The notes under the pieces were generated by a model that made no database searches, was not told the DNA's origin, and saw nothing but the letters and a program-made list of their open reading frames with translations. From DAOPZC01 sp035353175 (lineage in GTDB: Bacteria > Verrucomicrobiota > Kiritimatiellia > RFP12 > UBA1067), in contig DAOPZC010000002.1 in NCBI GenBank assembly GCA_035353175.1, forward strand, positions 124,001 through 188,000: a stretch of DNA of 64,000 nucleotides. Direction: 5' to 3'. This document shows, in pieces, positions 34,058 through 44,731 of this stretch. Every line of letters begins with the position of its first letter. Within the stretch, counting starts at the first letter, position 1. The translations under genes and the position numbers were made by a program.

Positions 34058-35587
34058 TCATTTGAGGATGAGGAGCAGGAGTCCTTGGACGATGCCGACG
34101 ATGAAGCCGATAACGCCTCCCAGAATCGTGACCCAGCGCAACTCGTGGTTGGCCACGCTGCGGGCGATCGCCTCCATCTTCTTGTCGTCGTAGACGATGA
34201 TGGACTCGGAGATGATGTCCCAGATCCGCGTGCGCTCCGCGAGGTCGGCGACGTGGGCCCGCGCGAAGTCCGTGATCTGTCCGGCCAGCAGCGCGGCGAG
34301 CTTCTGTTTGGCGTCCGCCTGCAGGAACTGGTCGGGGGTCCCGATCGGCCGGGCGCAGAGCTGACGCACGGCTTCTTCCGCTTGTCCCGCGATTTGCGGT
34401 TGCACGCCGGGCGAGCGGAGCGCGGCGTGCAGGGCCTCTGCCAGCCAGTCGAGATAACCCGAGACGTCGCCGTCTGCGGCCAGCAGGCGCGAGGCGTCCG
34501 CCAGGGTTCCGGTTTCGAGGTTGTCGAGCACGGATGCGCTGACGCTCGTGAAGCCGTGGCGCGTCATGTCGCGCACCGCGTCCGAGGCGAGCAGCGCCCG
34601 CACGTGCCGCTCGATGCCGTCTGGCGCGTCGGTGTCCAGCAGCTCGGGCCAGGTGCGCGCGAGCAGCTTGCGGAGCGCGGTCTCGATCAGCCCGCGCATG
34701 CGGTCGGCATCGCTGGCGTTGGCGAACTGGCTGCGGACGGTTGCGGGAAGGGTCTCGCAGAATTTTGTGAGCTGGGCTTCGACCACGGCGGCCCCGGAAA
34801 GCCCGCTGAGCAGGCTGCCGATCGCGCCCTGCTCGCTGAGGCGCGTCTGCACGGCGGTCCGGATGGCGGTGCGCAGCGCGTCTTGGGCGGGCGGCGTGGC
34901 GAGCAGTCCGGCAAGCTCTTCGCCCAGCAGGCGGGCGCGGGAACCTGCCAGCGCGGCGAGCTCGGCGGTATTGGCGGGGCCAAGAAATGCGGCGGGCGTG
35001 GGGTAGTCGGCCATCCAGGCGCGGAGCCCTCCCGCGATAACGGCGCAGAGGCGGTCCCGGCGATCCGGCGCGAGCACGGCCTCCGCAAGGCGGGCGGGCA
35101 GGTCGGCCAGCAGGTCGCGCGTGTGTGCCGGCAGGAGATCGGAGGGGCTGCGGGGGGCGAGGCGTCGCCACTGCTCCCCGAGGAACGGCCGCAGGACGTC
35201 CGCGCGGAACGCGGGTTCCGCCAGCCGGTCTGCCACCGCGCCGGAAGCGAGCGCCGCGAGCTGCGCCTGAAGCGCGTCGAGCCGCAGGCCCGCGCACTCT
35301 TTGGCCAGCGCGTCGAGCGACGGCCAGGGGCGGGCCGCCGCCTCCGAAACGGCGGACAGCACGGCGGCGCGCAAGCTTTCGGCCACCTCGGGCGACGCGA
35401 GCCGGCCGGCAATCTTGTCGGGGCTCATCAGCTCGTTGCTGACGACCTTCTGGACCGCTTCCGCGATCTCCATTTTCTTTTTGGCGAAGAGCGCCCAGAA
35501 GACCCAGCGGATGGCCAGATCGTTCGTGCCCGCGCCGATGATGAAGCCGACGCCGCCTTGGATGAGGAACTCGAAAAACGTGTGCAT
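34058..35587 (-). CDS. DUF445 membrane protein
   Basis: 509 residues from ATG 35587; an AGGACAGG lies ahead. An N-terminal transmembrane helix (FFEFLIQGGVGFIIGAGTN, then DLAIRWVFWALF) is typical of DUF445, and a second one is at the C-terminus (WVTILGGVIGFIVGIVQGLL). Between them are about 430 residues of helical repeats rich in Ala and Leu. DUF445/YheB-like proteins are inner-membrane proteins of unknown role, seen in many bacteria. A single-gene unit bounded by the terminator at 33995. Confidence 0.85.
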   Translation of the reverse strand: MHTFFEFLIQGGVGFIIGAGTNDLAIRWVFWALFAKKKMEIAEAVQKVVSNELMSPDKIAGRLASPEVAESLRAAVLSAVSEAAARPWPSLDALAKECAGLRLDALQAQLAALASGAVADRLAEPAFRADVLRPFLGEQWRRLAPRSPSDLLPAHTRDLLADLPARLAEAVLAPDRRDRLCAVIAGGLRAWMADYPTPAAFLGPANTAELAALAGSRARLLGEELAGLLATPPAQDALRTAIRTAVQTRLSEQGAIGSLLSGLSGAAVVEAQLTKFCETLPATVRSQFANASDADRMRGLIETALRKLLARTWPELLDTDAPDGIERHVRALLASDAVRDMTRHGFTSVSASVLDNLETGTLADASRLLAADGDVSGYLDWLAEALHAALRSPGVQPQIAGQAEEAVRQLCARPIGTPDQFLQADAKQKLAALLAGQITDFARAHVADLAERTRIWDIISESIIVYDDKKMEAIARSVANHELRWVTILGGVIGFIVGIVQGLLLLILK

Positions 35588-35715
35588 GGGGGAAACCTGT
35601 CCTGAAAGAGCGGTTGAGTAACCGATAACGATCAGGGAACGCCCAATGTTCAACTGAAAACGCGGCCGTTCTCTTGGCCACTGGGGGTCCCCTGTCGGTC
35701 ATCGGGCGCCGGGCG

Positions 35716-36216
35716 TCACGCGATGCCCGCTTCCGCGGCGGCCTCCGGCGCGGGCGTTTCCGTCGGGGCGGGCGCCGGCGCGGGCTCCGGCGCGGCAGGC
35801 GCCTTCAGCGCGTCGCCGATCCCCATGCTCTCTGCCGCGCGCAGCAGCTCCTCGTCGGCGGTCGCGAGCAGGCAGGTGATGCCGTGCGCGGACTGCAGTT
35901 CCAGCAGGGTGGCGAGGTGGATCGCCTGGGCGGTGCCGACGGCGGTCGGGAAGGCGTCGGCGGCGCGGCGCAGCACGCTTTCGGTGACGGGCACCTGGGT
36001 GATGCTCTCGCAGACGCGCTCGATCCAGGTGCCGAGGCGCGCGCGCTGCGCGTCGTCCAGTTTGCCGGTCAGGCGCAGAAGGTTGGCCATGCGGTAGCAC
36101 TCCGTGCGCAACAGGGTGCTGGCATAGGCCGCACTCCAGTGGCCCCAGCCCGGCCACGGGGATTTGGAGCCGACCAGCTGTCGGATCACGAGCGATGAAT
36201 CAAGATAGACGGTCAT
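35716..36216 (-). CDS. PIN-domain protein (toxin of a type II TA module)
   Basis: 166 residues. PIN acidic residues D6 (VYLDSS) and E39 (LLRTEC) and a late D121 (TADEEL) are present, but the third conserved Asp, normally in the LDALHLAT motif, is Gln (Q97 in TAQAIHLAT). The last 36 residues are a Pro/Ala/Glu-rich tail, which is unusual for PIN toxins. PIN toxins cut RNA. The start overlaps the antitoxin stop by four bases (ATGA). Loss of the Asp could weaken the nuclease. Confidence 0.85.
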   Translation of the reverse strand: MTVYLDSSLVIRQLVGSKSPWPGWGHWSAAYASTLLRTECYRMANLLRLTGKLDDAQRARLGTWIERVCESITQVPVTESVLRRAADAFPTAVGTAQAIHLATLLELQSAHGITCLLATADEELLRAAESMGIGDALKAPAAPEPAPAPAPTETPAPEAAAEAGIA

Positions 36217-36464
36217 CTTTTCCTTCTTTCCTGCATGAGCTGTTTGACGGGGTCGGCATCGAGGCCGAAACCGCCGATGTCTTTGAGTTCGGAGGCGGGA
36301 CGGGACGGGGAGATGAGAGGAAGACGCCCCGTGACGCCGTCTTCAGCCAGAATGCGTGCGATGACGCGCTTGTGGCTGGTGATCAGCACGTCCTTGCCTT
36401 GCCGCGCAAGGCCGAGGTAGTGGCTGAGCTTTTGCTTGAGCGTGGCCGTGTTTACCGTTGTCAT
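36213..36464 (-). CDS. antitoxin of the PIN-toxin module (Phd/RelB/VapB type)
   Basis: 83 residues: a basic, helix-rich N-terminal part (TLKQKLSHYLGLARQGKDVLI, with ITSHKRVIARI), as in Phd/YefM-type DNA-binding antitoxins, then a tail that would mask the toxin (LKDIGGFGLDADPVKQLMQE). Promoter and operator lie just ahead (36471-36500). ATG 36464 has no Shine-Dalgarno and is probably translated from a leaderless message. Confidence 0.8.
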   Translation of the reverse strand: MTTVNTATLKQKLSHYLGLARQGKDVLITSHKRVIARILAEDGVTGRLPLISPSRPASELKDIGGFGLDADPVKQLMQERRKR

Positions 36465-36470
36465 GGATAC

Positions 36471-36500
36471 ATAATAGACATGTGGTGTCTATATTTGCAA
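36471..36500 (-). promoter_or_regulatory. promoter and operator of the PIN toxin/antitoxin module
   Basis: On the minus strand, -35 TTGCAA (36495-36500) and -10 TATTAT (36471-36476), 18-base spacer. The perfect inverted repeat ATAGACA-N5-TGTCTAT (36474-36492) covers the -10 and most of the spacer, the usual place for autorepression by the antitoxin. The start codon begins 7 bases after the -10. Confidence 0.7.
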
Positions 36501-36594
36501 ACGAAATTTCATTCCGGCGGGAATTATGATTGCCAAGAGCGGCGTGATTGCATTAGATTTTTGTGCCGGCTCAAAAAAGACAAGGAAACGCTCT

Positions 36595-38436
<1,842 letters not shown>

Positions 38437-38452
38437 GCGGTCCGATTTTTTC

Positions 38453-38482
38453 CTGACAGCCCCGGCCTTCGTGTGGCAAACT
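38453..38482 (+). promoter_or_regulatory. putative promoter for the secreted PHP protein
   Basis: -35 CTGACA (38453-38458), 18-base spacer, -10 CAAACT (38477-38482) preceded by TGG, giving an extended -10. A normal leader of about 43 bases with an AAAGGGA Shine-Dalgarno follows. Confidence 0.4.
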
Positions 38483-38531
38483 GTTCCCGTTAAATCAGGG
38501 ACGGCTTTTCGATCATCGAAAGGGATATGGA

Positions 38532-39839
38532 ATGAGGACACGATGGGCTGGGGCGATCATGCTTTCGGTGTGCCTTAACGCGCAGGCGCAGCTGTGGCAC
38601 CGGGGCAATCTGCACATGCACTCGACGTGGAGCGACGGCAATGTGATGCCAGAGGACGCGGTGGGGTGGTACCGCGATCACGGCTATCAGTTCGTCTGCC
38701 TCTCTGACCACCAGATCCTGCAGCTCGAAACCAACGCGTGGCTGGAGGTCGGATCGAAGAAGCTGAGTCCCGCCACGGCGGACGCCTATCTCAAGGCCCA
38801 TCCGGCCAGTGCCGAAGTGAAGCGGACCGGGAACAGGGCGACGCTGCGCCTCAAGACAATCTGGGAACTGAAGAAGATGTTCGACCGGCCCGAGTCGTTC
38901 CTGATGGTTCCCGGACATGAGCTGAACCGCGTGGTCAGCGGCCTCCAGGTCCACATGAACGCCATCAACGTTCAGGACACGATCCCGTACCGTTACGGCG
39001 ACACGCCTTCTGAAACGTTCTCGCGGGTCGAAAACGCGGTGCGCGCCTGGGGCGATGAGTGGCAGGTGCCCACGCTCTTCATTCTGAACCATCCGATCTG
39101 GCCCTATTTCGACATCACGCCCGCGGTGCTGATCGGCTTGCCGCAGGTGCGCTTCTTCGAGCTGTGCAACGCCGACGGCGGCCATGTCCATCCGGCGCAT
39201 CCCGCCTGGTACAGCCATGAGAAATTCTGGGATGTCGTCAACGCGTTCCGGATCGAGGACGGCTACGAGGCGGTCTACGCGACCGCCTCGGACGATACGC
39301 ACAACTACACCGATCCCCAAGGCGGGGCGCGTCCCGGTGAAGGCTGGATCTGCGTGCGCTCGGCGCATCTGGAGCCCGCCGCGCTGGTGCAGGCCATGTA
39401 CCGCGGCGATTTTTACGCGTCCACGGGCGTGGCTTTGGCAGACGTGGCGTTCGACGCGGCGTCCGGCACGCTCACGGTGAAGGTGGCCCCCGAAGCGGGG
39501 GTGACGTACACGATCCGCTTCACAACCACCCGGGCGGGGTTCGACCGCGCGACCGAGCCGTTCGACGACCCGGCAAAAGAGAAAAAGCCGGCGCGCGCGG
39601 GCCTCCGCTACTCTGACGGCATCGGCAAGACGGCCAAGATCGCGCAAGGCACCGAAGCGTCCTACACGCTGGCTCCGGACGAGCTGTACGTGCGCGCCAC
39701 CGTGACCTCGTCGAAGGCGGCGGCCAACCGCGTGAACAACGAGCCGGAGTTCGACACGGCATGGACTCAGCCCTACGGCTGGCGCGCGTGGCAGGCGCGC
39801 AACCCGCTGCCGGCGCGTCTGACGCCGAAGAAGAAGTAG
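38532..39839 (+). CDS. secreted PHP-domain metal-dependent hydrolase-like protein
   Basis: 435 residues. A cleavable signal peptide (about 1-19, cut near NAQA-Q) is followed by the first PHP motif GNLHMHSTWSDG, then FVCLSDHQI, VPGHELN, FILNHPIW and ATASDDTH, so most PHP metal ligands can be seen. The last 110 residues look like a beta-sandwich (TVKVAPEAGVTYTIRF). PHP enzymes cut phosphoesters; exported ones in PVC bacteria are of unknown substrate. Promoter at 38453. Confidence 0.85.
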   Translation: MRTRWAGAIMLSVCLNAQAQLWHRGNLHMHSTWSDGNVMPEDAVGWYRDHGYQFVCLSDHQILQLETNAWLEVGSKKLSPATADAYLKAHPASAEVKRTGNRATLRLKTIWELKKMFDRPESFLMVPGHELNRVVSGLQVHMNAINVQDTIPYRYGDTPSETFSRVENAVRAWGDEWQVPTLFILNHPIWPYFDITPAVLIGLPQVRFFELCNADGGHVHPAHPAWYSHEKFWDVVNAFRIEDGYEAVYATASDDTHNYTDPQGGARPGEGWICVRSAHLEPAALVQAMYRGDFYASTGVALADVAFDAASGTLTVKVAPEAGVTYTIRFTTTRAGFDRATEPFDDPAKEKKPARAGLRYSDGIGKTAKIAQGTEASYTLAPDELYVRATVTSSKAAANRVNNEPEFDTAWTQPYGWRAWQARNPLPARLTPKKK

Positions 39840-39871
39840 GCGCCGGCGTGGATCGCGCCTGCCGCGGGGCG

Positions 39872-40609
39872 TCAGCGCGTCGCGTCGATCGCGTATTCGA
39901 GGGTCACGATGGCTTTGGCGGTCTTCTCGATGGCCGACGTGTCGTACTCTCCGGTCCCGGAGGTGTCCGTGGAGTTGCGCTCGGTGATCTGGAAGACGCC
40001 CTGGCGGGCCGAGATCAGCGCGCCGACCCGGCCTCCGCCGTTGTCTGCCAACGCGGCGGCCCGGCGCTGGCCGTCCAGGGTCGCCGCGGCCAGAAGCCCG
40101 AGCTTCGTGCCCTGCAGATCGGAGACGTAGAACGCGGGCTCGGAGGCGCTGATGTCGACCCCGTCCTTGATCAGGTCGGTGATGCCCGTGGCGGCATCGC
40201 GGATCAGCGCGACGTTGCCGGAGGCGACGGCGAGCGACTGGAACGCATCGTAGTACTCGATCTCGTTGGTTTCTTTCCCCTGGGCGTCCCGTTTGAACAC
40301 TTTCGATGTCTGGATCGTGCCCGGCACGATCTCCTCGTCGCGGAACCCCTTTCGCTTGAGGTAGTCCAGCGCGGCGGCCCGGCTCGTTTGGAGTCTGCCG
40401 TAGGACGCGTTCAGACTGGTGCCCCTGGCCGTACAGGTGCAGGAGAATTTTCCGATGTCGGAAACGATGTTCTTCTCCGCATATCCTTTAACGGAGATCG
40501 CCTGCTCGTGTCGGACCCGCACGAAAAGTTTCGACAACAGGGTCGACGAAAGAATCATACCCAGAGCCAAGATGACCGCCACGACCGACAATTTCACCAC
40601 GCTGTTCAT
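39872..40609 (-). CDS. SIMPL-domain (DUF541) protein, membrane-anchored
   Basis: 245 residues from ATG 40609, which has a GGAGGC Shine-Dalgarno; upstream in-frame codons are rejected because the promoter at 40698-40726 lies within them. A signal anchor (VVAVILALGMILSSTLLSKLF) comes first, then a SIMPL domain with the ISVKGYAEKNIVSDIGKFSC strand and DAFQSLAVASGNVALIRDAA. SIMPL proteins are periplasmic or outer-facing and of unclear role. Convergent with the PHP gene. Confidence 0.85.
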   Translation of the reverse strand: MNSVVKLSVVAVILALGMILSSTLLSKLFVRVRHEQAISVKGYAEKNIVSDIGKFSCTCTARGTSLNASYGRLQTSRAAALDYLKRKGFRDEEIVPGTIQTSKVFKRDAQGKETNEIEYYDAFQSLAVASGNVALIRDAATGITDLIKDGVDISASEPAFYVSDLQGTKLGLLAAATLDGQRRAAALADNGGGRVGALISARQGVFQITERNSTDTSGTGEYDTSAIEKTAKAIVTLEYAIDATR

Positions 40610-40697
40610 GCCTGCCTCCACGCGCGCGGCGTCTGCGGCCTCGCGGCAAAACTGAGATGCCGAGGCCCGCGCCGATCCTGACCCGTGCGTGATGAGG

Positions 40698-40726
40698 ACT
40701 TTGACAAGTCCCCCCGCGTTCGTCAA
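40698..40726 (-). promoter_or_regulatory. putative promoter of the SIMPL gene
   Basis: On the minus strand -35 TTGACG (40721-40726), 17-base spacer with a run of six G, -10 CAAAGT (40698-40703) with a TG dinucleotide one base ahead (extended -10). About 88 bases ahead of the start codon. Confidence 0.5.
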
Positions 40727-40928
40727 GGCCAGATGTGCCTTTCCAGACTGCGCGCGGGCGTCATCTCCATGGCCTTGGCGCATGTTTTTTGTTAATGTCA
40801 AGTTTTAAGGGCCGCCTGCCTGCCGCAGGGTGGAGACTTGTCTTTCGGCGAGATTGCCCGGACGTGGGTGTCCGCACGCTTGAGAGTCATAAAACGTTAC
40901 GTCCGCTGACGGGGAAGAAGATGTCGGG

Positions 40929-43814
40929 ATGAAAAAAATCGTGGTAAGGACGGTAACACTGGCACTGCTGGCGGGGACGGTGTGCGCGGAACGTAGCGTG
41001 TTCAGGTATGATTTCGCACCGCAGGAAGGCTTTGTCAAAGCGCCCGAACAGCCGCTCCGGCAGGAGCTGTGTCTGAACGGGCTGTGGCGGTTCCAGCCCC
41101 TGCCCGTGCCGCGCGGATACGAGTGGGATAAGGGCGTCGTGCCGGAACTGCCGCCGCCGGCCGCAGACAAGTGGGAGACGGTGCCGATCAAAATTCCCTC
41201 GCCGTGGAACGCGAACCATTGGGGCAACGGTCCCCTGGCCGGCGCGGCAACCGATAAGCCCTACGGCCCCGAGTCGGTCTATTACCCGAGTTATCCCGCG
41301 CATTGGATACACTGTCACATGGCGTGGATGGAGCGCGCCTTCCGCGTGCCGGCGACCTGGCCGGAGCACGGTCGGCTTGTGCTGCACTTCGAGAGCGTTG
41401 CGGGGGAGTGCCAGGTCTGGCTGAACGGGAGCAAAGTCGGCGAGCATTTCGACAAGTACCTGCCTTTCGACGTGGACGTCACCGCGGCGGCGCGGCGCGG
41501 CGGGGAGAACACGCTGCGCGTGGGCGTGCGCAGTTACCGGCTTTTCGATAAACGCGACGCCCGTTACGCCAAAATGTCCGCGCCGTATCCCAACGGCTCG
41601 AATACCGACCGGCTCGTCGGCATCTGGCAGGACGTGTCGCTCGTGTCCCAGCCCGCGGTGCGCGTTGTCGACGTGTTCGTGAAGCCGTTGCTCGACCGCG
41701 ACACGCTGGAAGCCGAAGTCACGGTCCGCAACGACACGGCCGTCGAGCGCACGGTGGCGCTGGTGGCGGAGGTGTTCAGATGGGTCAACGAGGCGGGAAA
41801 AGGTGTGCGTGAAGCGCCCGTGCCGAAATGGCGGCTGGGAGACCGGGCTCTCAGGCTTGCAGGCGCGTCGTTCCAGGTGCCTGCGCACGGCACGGCGGTC
41901 TTTACGCTGACGGCGAAGGTCGGAGGCCGGCTGGAGTTCTGGAGCCCCGATGCGCCGAATCTGTACGCGATGCTGGTGAACGTGAAGGCTGACGGCTCAA
42001 CGCTCGACACAAAGTACCAGCGTTTCGGTTGGCGTCAGTTCACGGTCAAGGGCCGCGACCTGCTGCTGAACGGTCAACGCATCCGGCTTTCGGGCGACTT
42101 CGTTCATCCCTTCGGTGCCTGCGCTTTCTCGCGCCGCTTCGTCTGGGCCTGGTACACGATGATCAAAGACATGCACGGCAACGCGGTGCGCCCGCACGCG
42201 CAGGTCTATCCGCGCTGCTACATCGAGCTGGCCGACGAGATGGGGTTGTGCGTGCTGGACGAGACCGCGGTCTTCGGTAGTTCCATCCGGTCCAACTTCG
42301 CCGAGCCGGAATTCTGGACGCGCTATGCGGACCATTTCAAAGGTCTGATCCTGCGCGACCGCAGCAATCCGTCGGTCATGGGCTGGAGCTTCGGCAACGA
42401 GATGTTCGCGATTTTTCGCGTGAATGAGGTCAGCAAGGCGGACGAGGCCCGCTGGTATGATCAGCTGACGCGCACTGGACTCGAAGGGCGGAAATACGAT
42501 CCTACGCGCTCGTGGTTCTCTTGCGACGGCGACGAGGACCTGTTCGGCGCGCTGCCGGTTTGGAGCAAGCACTATGGCCACAACCTGCCGCCGCTGGAGG
42601 CAAACACGCGCGGGATCGACAAGCCGCTGATGGTGGGCGAAAACGGCGGCTCCTACTACGCGCGGCCTGCGGATTTGGCCGTCTTCGCGGGCGAGCGCGC
42701 ATTCCTCGATTACGCCGGGCGTAACGAGGCGCTGGGCGTGGACCTCTACCAAAACATTGTCAAGATGGCGCGGCCCGGTCTCGCTTTTTTCTCGGCTAGC
42801 GAGACCGTCTGGTTCGGGCTCGAGTCCCTGCCGTTCGGCTATGCCGACTTCACGCGCCTGCCGACCCTTGCGGACGGTGTGTTTTTCGAAGGGATCCCTC
42901 CCGAAGGCAAGTTCGGCATGCAGGTCGAGCGCCTGCCGCCCTTCGTGGGCACGCTGAATCCCGGTTTTGACCCTGCGCTGTCGCTCTACCGGCCGCTGGC
43001 GATGTTCGAGGCGCAGAAGGCGGCGCAGGATCCGCGTGGCCCGCAGCCGTGCCGGTGGGACCGTTTTCTGACAACGCCCGAGCGGCCCAAGGCGGCGGAA
43101 CCCACGCTGGACGAGGTTGCTTACGCGGGCGGCGGCGTGTTGCAAGACCGCCTCGCGGCGTGGGGCGTACGCACGGCCTGCGCGGCGCAGCGTTTCCTCG
43201 TTTTGGACGGCGGAGAGCTGCCCGCGGACGCCCAGGCACAAGCGGCGGCGGTGCTGGCCAAGGGTGGCACGGTGCTGGTGATGGTGTGCGATCCAGGAGC
43301 CGATGCGTCGGCGCTCTCGGCACTGTTGCCGGAGCCAGTGAAGCTGACCGCGCGCGAGGCGACTGCGTTCGAACGGGGCGACGACGCGCATCCGTGGGCC
43401 GCGCCGTTCGGTCTGGCCGACCTTTATTTCGCAGAGGAAGAGCATGCGGCCGACCGGCGCGTGATGCGCTGCGGCTTGAGTGGCCAGTTTGTGAATAACG
43501 GAACCGTCGTGCTGACCGCGAGCCGCACCGACTGGTCGCTCTTCAACCGCCGTTCGGAGGAGGAGAAGGTAGGCGCGATATTCTGCTACGAGAAGCTCAT
43601 GAAGCCCAGCGGCGCGGCGCTGGTGGCGCGTGCGTCCGGCGCGGGCACGGTGGCGGTCTGCACCATCGACTACATGGTCGAGACGCCTGCCCGCAGAGCG
43701 TTCTGGAAACGGCTCTTCGCGCATATGGGCGTCCGGACCCAGTTCGCGCAGCCGGCCGGAGGTCAGCGCAGAAAGACGCCGCACGATCTGTTGTTGGACG
43801 GACCGCAGAAGTGA
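40929..43814 (+). CDS. secreted glycoside hydrolase family 2 (beta-galactosidase/glucuronidase-like)
   Basis: 961 residues. Signal peptide (TLALLAGTVCA) gives export. GH2 order: sugar-binding jellyroll (LNGLWRFQPLP; WMERAFRVPATWPEHGRLVL), Ig-like domain (VFVKPLLDRDTLEAEVTVRN), TIM barrel with the acid/base E491 in MGWSFGNEMF and the nucleophile E571 in LMVGENGGSYY, then a C-terminal extension of about 250 residues unlike GH2. It should remove terminal beta-linked galactose, glucuronic acid or mannose; specificity cannot be read. The neighbouring sialidase-like and PHP genes support a polysaccharide-scavenging role. Confidence 0.88.
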   Translation: MKKIVVRTVTLALLAGTVCAERSVFRYDFAPQEGFVKAPEQPLRQELCLNGLWRFQPLPVPRGYEWDKGVVPELPPPAADKWETVPIKIPSPWNANHWGNGPLAGAATDKPYGPESVYYPSYPAHWIHCHMAWMERAFRVPATWPEHGRLVLHFESVAGECQVWLNGSKVGEHFDKYLPFDVDVTAAARRGGENTLRVGVRSYRLFDKRDARYAKMSAPYPNGSNTDRLVGIWQDVSLVSQPAVRVVDVFVKPLLDRDTLEAEVTVRNDTAVERTVALVAEVFRWVNEAGKGVREAPVPKWRLGDRALRLAGASFQVPAHGTAVFTLTAKVGGRLEFWSPDAPNLYAMLVNVKADGSTLDTKYQRFGWRQFTVKGRDLLLNGQRIRLSGDFVHPFGACAFSRRFVWAWYTMIKDMHGNAVRPHAQVYPRCYIELADEMGLCVLDETAVFGSSIRSNFAEPEFWTRYADHFKGLILRDRSNPSVMGWSFGNEMFAIFRVNEVSKADEARWYDQLTRTGLEGRKYDPTRSWFSCDGDEDLFGALPVWSKHYGHNLPPLEANTRGIDKPLMVGENGGSYYARPADLAVFAGERAFLDYAGRNEALGVDLYQNIVKMARPGLAFFSASETVWFGLESLPFGYADFTRLPTLADGVFFEGIPPEGKFGMQVERLPPFVGTLNPGFDPALSLYRPLAMFEAQKAAQDPRGPQPCRWDRFLTTPERPKAAEPTLDEVAYAGGGVLQDRLAAWGVRTACAAQRFLVLDGGELPADAQAQAAAVLAKGGTVLVMVCDPGADASALSALLPEPVKLTAREATAFERGDDAHPWAAPFGLADLYFAEEEHAADRRVMRCGLSGQFVNNGTVVLTASRTDWSLFNRRSEEEKVGAIFCYEKLMKPSGAALVARASGAGTVAVCTIDYMVETPARRAFWKRLFAHMGVRTQFAQPAGGQRRKTPHDLLLDGPQK

Positions 43815-43974
43815 GGACCGAAAAGTGCAGCCGAGAAGCGCTCGAACAAATGGGGGAGCCCTGTCGGGGCGGCGCGTCTTCCGCGGCGATGTCGGAGACC
43901 GCCTGGCCGGGATCGATCTGGGAACCGGATCGGTGCCATATTGCCCGAAGCGCGCTCTTTTTCGCGGATGCACT

Positions 43975-44004
43975 TTGACCTCGGCTGGCGAGATCAGGTA
44001 CACT
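43975..44004 (+). promoter_or_regulatory. promoter giving a probably leaderless transcript
   Basis: -35 TTGACC (43975-43980), 18-base spacer, -10 TACACT (43999-44004). The start codon at 44012 is 7 bases beyond the -10, so transcription should begin at or next to the ATG. No Shine-Dalgarno is present. Confidence 0.6.
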
Positions 44005-44011
44005 TTCGCGG

Positions 44012-44701
44012 ATGGAAACGAATCCGTGGAAGATCGGGCTCAAAGCCGCGCGGGCCAATCTGATACCGGGGCTGATTTTGCAGGGCGCGGCGTTCGGCCT
44101 GTTGGCCGCCTATTATGGCATCCCCGCTGTGCGGGAGGCGCTGGACGTGGTGGCCCAATGGCAGGCGCGTTACGGCACACCCGTTTCGCTGGCGAGTTTT
44201 CTCTTTTTCTGCGGCGTCATTCCTTACCTCTTCTGCCTGGCGGTCCCGGCGTTGCGGCCTAAGGAGCCGGGCAAGGCCTTGCTTTTCGCGCTCGGATTCT
44301 GGTCGGTCATGGGGCTGATCCTGCCTCTGTTTTACGCGTTCCAGGTTTTCCTGTACGGCAACGGGGCGGACGTGCGGACGCTGACGCTGAAGATCGTGAC
44401 CGACCAGTTCGGCTACACGGCCATCTTCGCTTCGCCGGCTGTGGCGGTCGCGCATTTGTGGAAGGACCGCGGTTACCGCTGGTCGGCTGTCGCCCCGCTG
44501 TTCGGCAAGGGCTGGTACCGGCGGCTGGTGGTCCCCAACCTGGTGATGAACTGGGCGCTCTGGATTCCCAGCCTGTGCGTGATCTACAGCCTGCCCGCGG
44601 CGCTGCAGTCGCATGTGGCGGGCCTCATCGGCGGCTTCTGGGCGCTCATGAGCCTTCAGATCGCCGCCCACACCCGCCCCGGCGAGGGCGGCCCGGCCTG
44701 A
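44012..44701 (+). CDS. multi-pass inner-membrane protein of unknown function
   Basis: 229 residues with about six predicted transmembrane segments (near 18-35, 58-78, 86-110, 130-148, 172-192, 200-220). Conserved-looking parts are LVVPNLVMNWALWIPSLCVIYSLP and FWALMSLQIA, which recall an uncharacterised PVC membrane family. It is followed after 30 bases by the sialidase-like gene on the same strand. I cannot assign a function. Confidence 0.7.
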   Translation: METNPWKIGLKAARANLIPGLILQGAAFGLLAAYYGIPAVREALDVVAQWQARYGTPVSLASFLFFCGVIPYLFCLAVPALRPKEPGKALLFALGFWSVMGLILPLFYAFQVFLYGNGADVRTLTLKIVTDQFGYTAIFASPAVAVAHLWKDRGYRWSAVAPLFGKGWYRRLVVPNLVMNWALWIPSLCVIYSLPAALQSHVAGLIGGFWALMSLQIAAHTRPGEGGPA

Positions 44702-44731
44702 GGTGAGGCGGCGTGCGATAAGGGGGAACGA

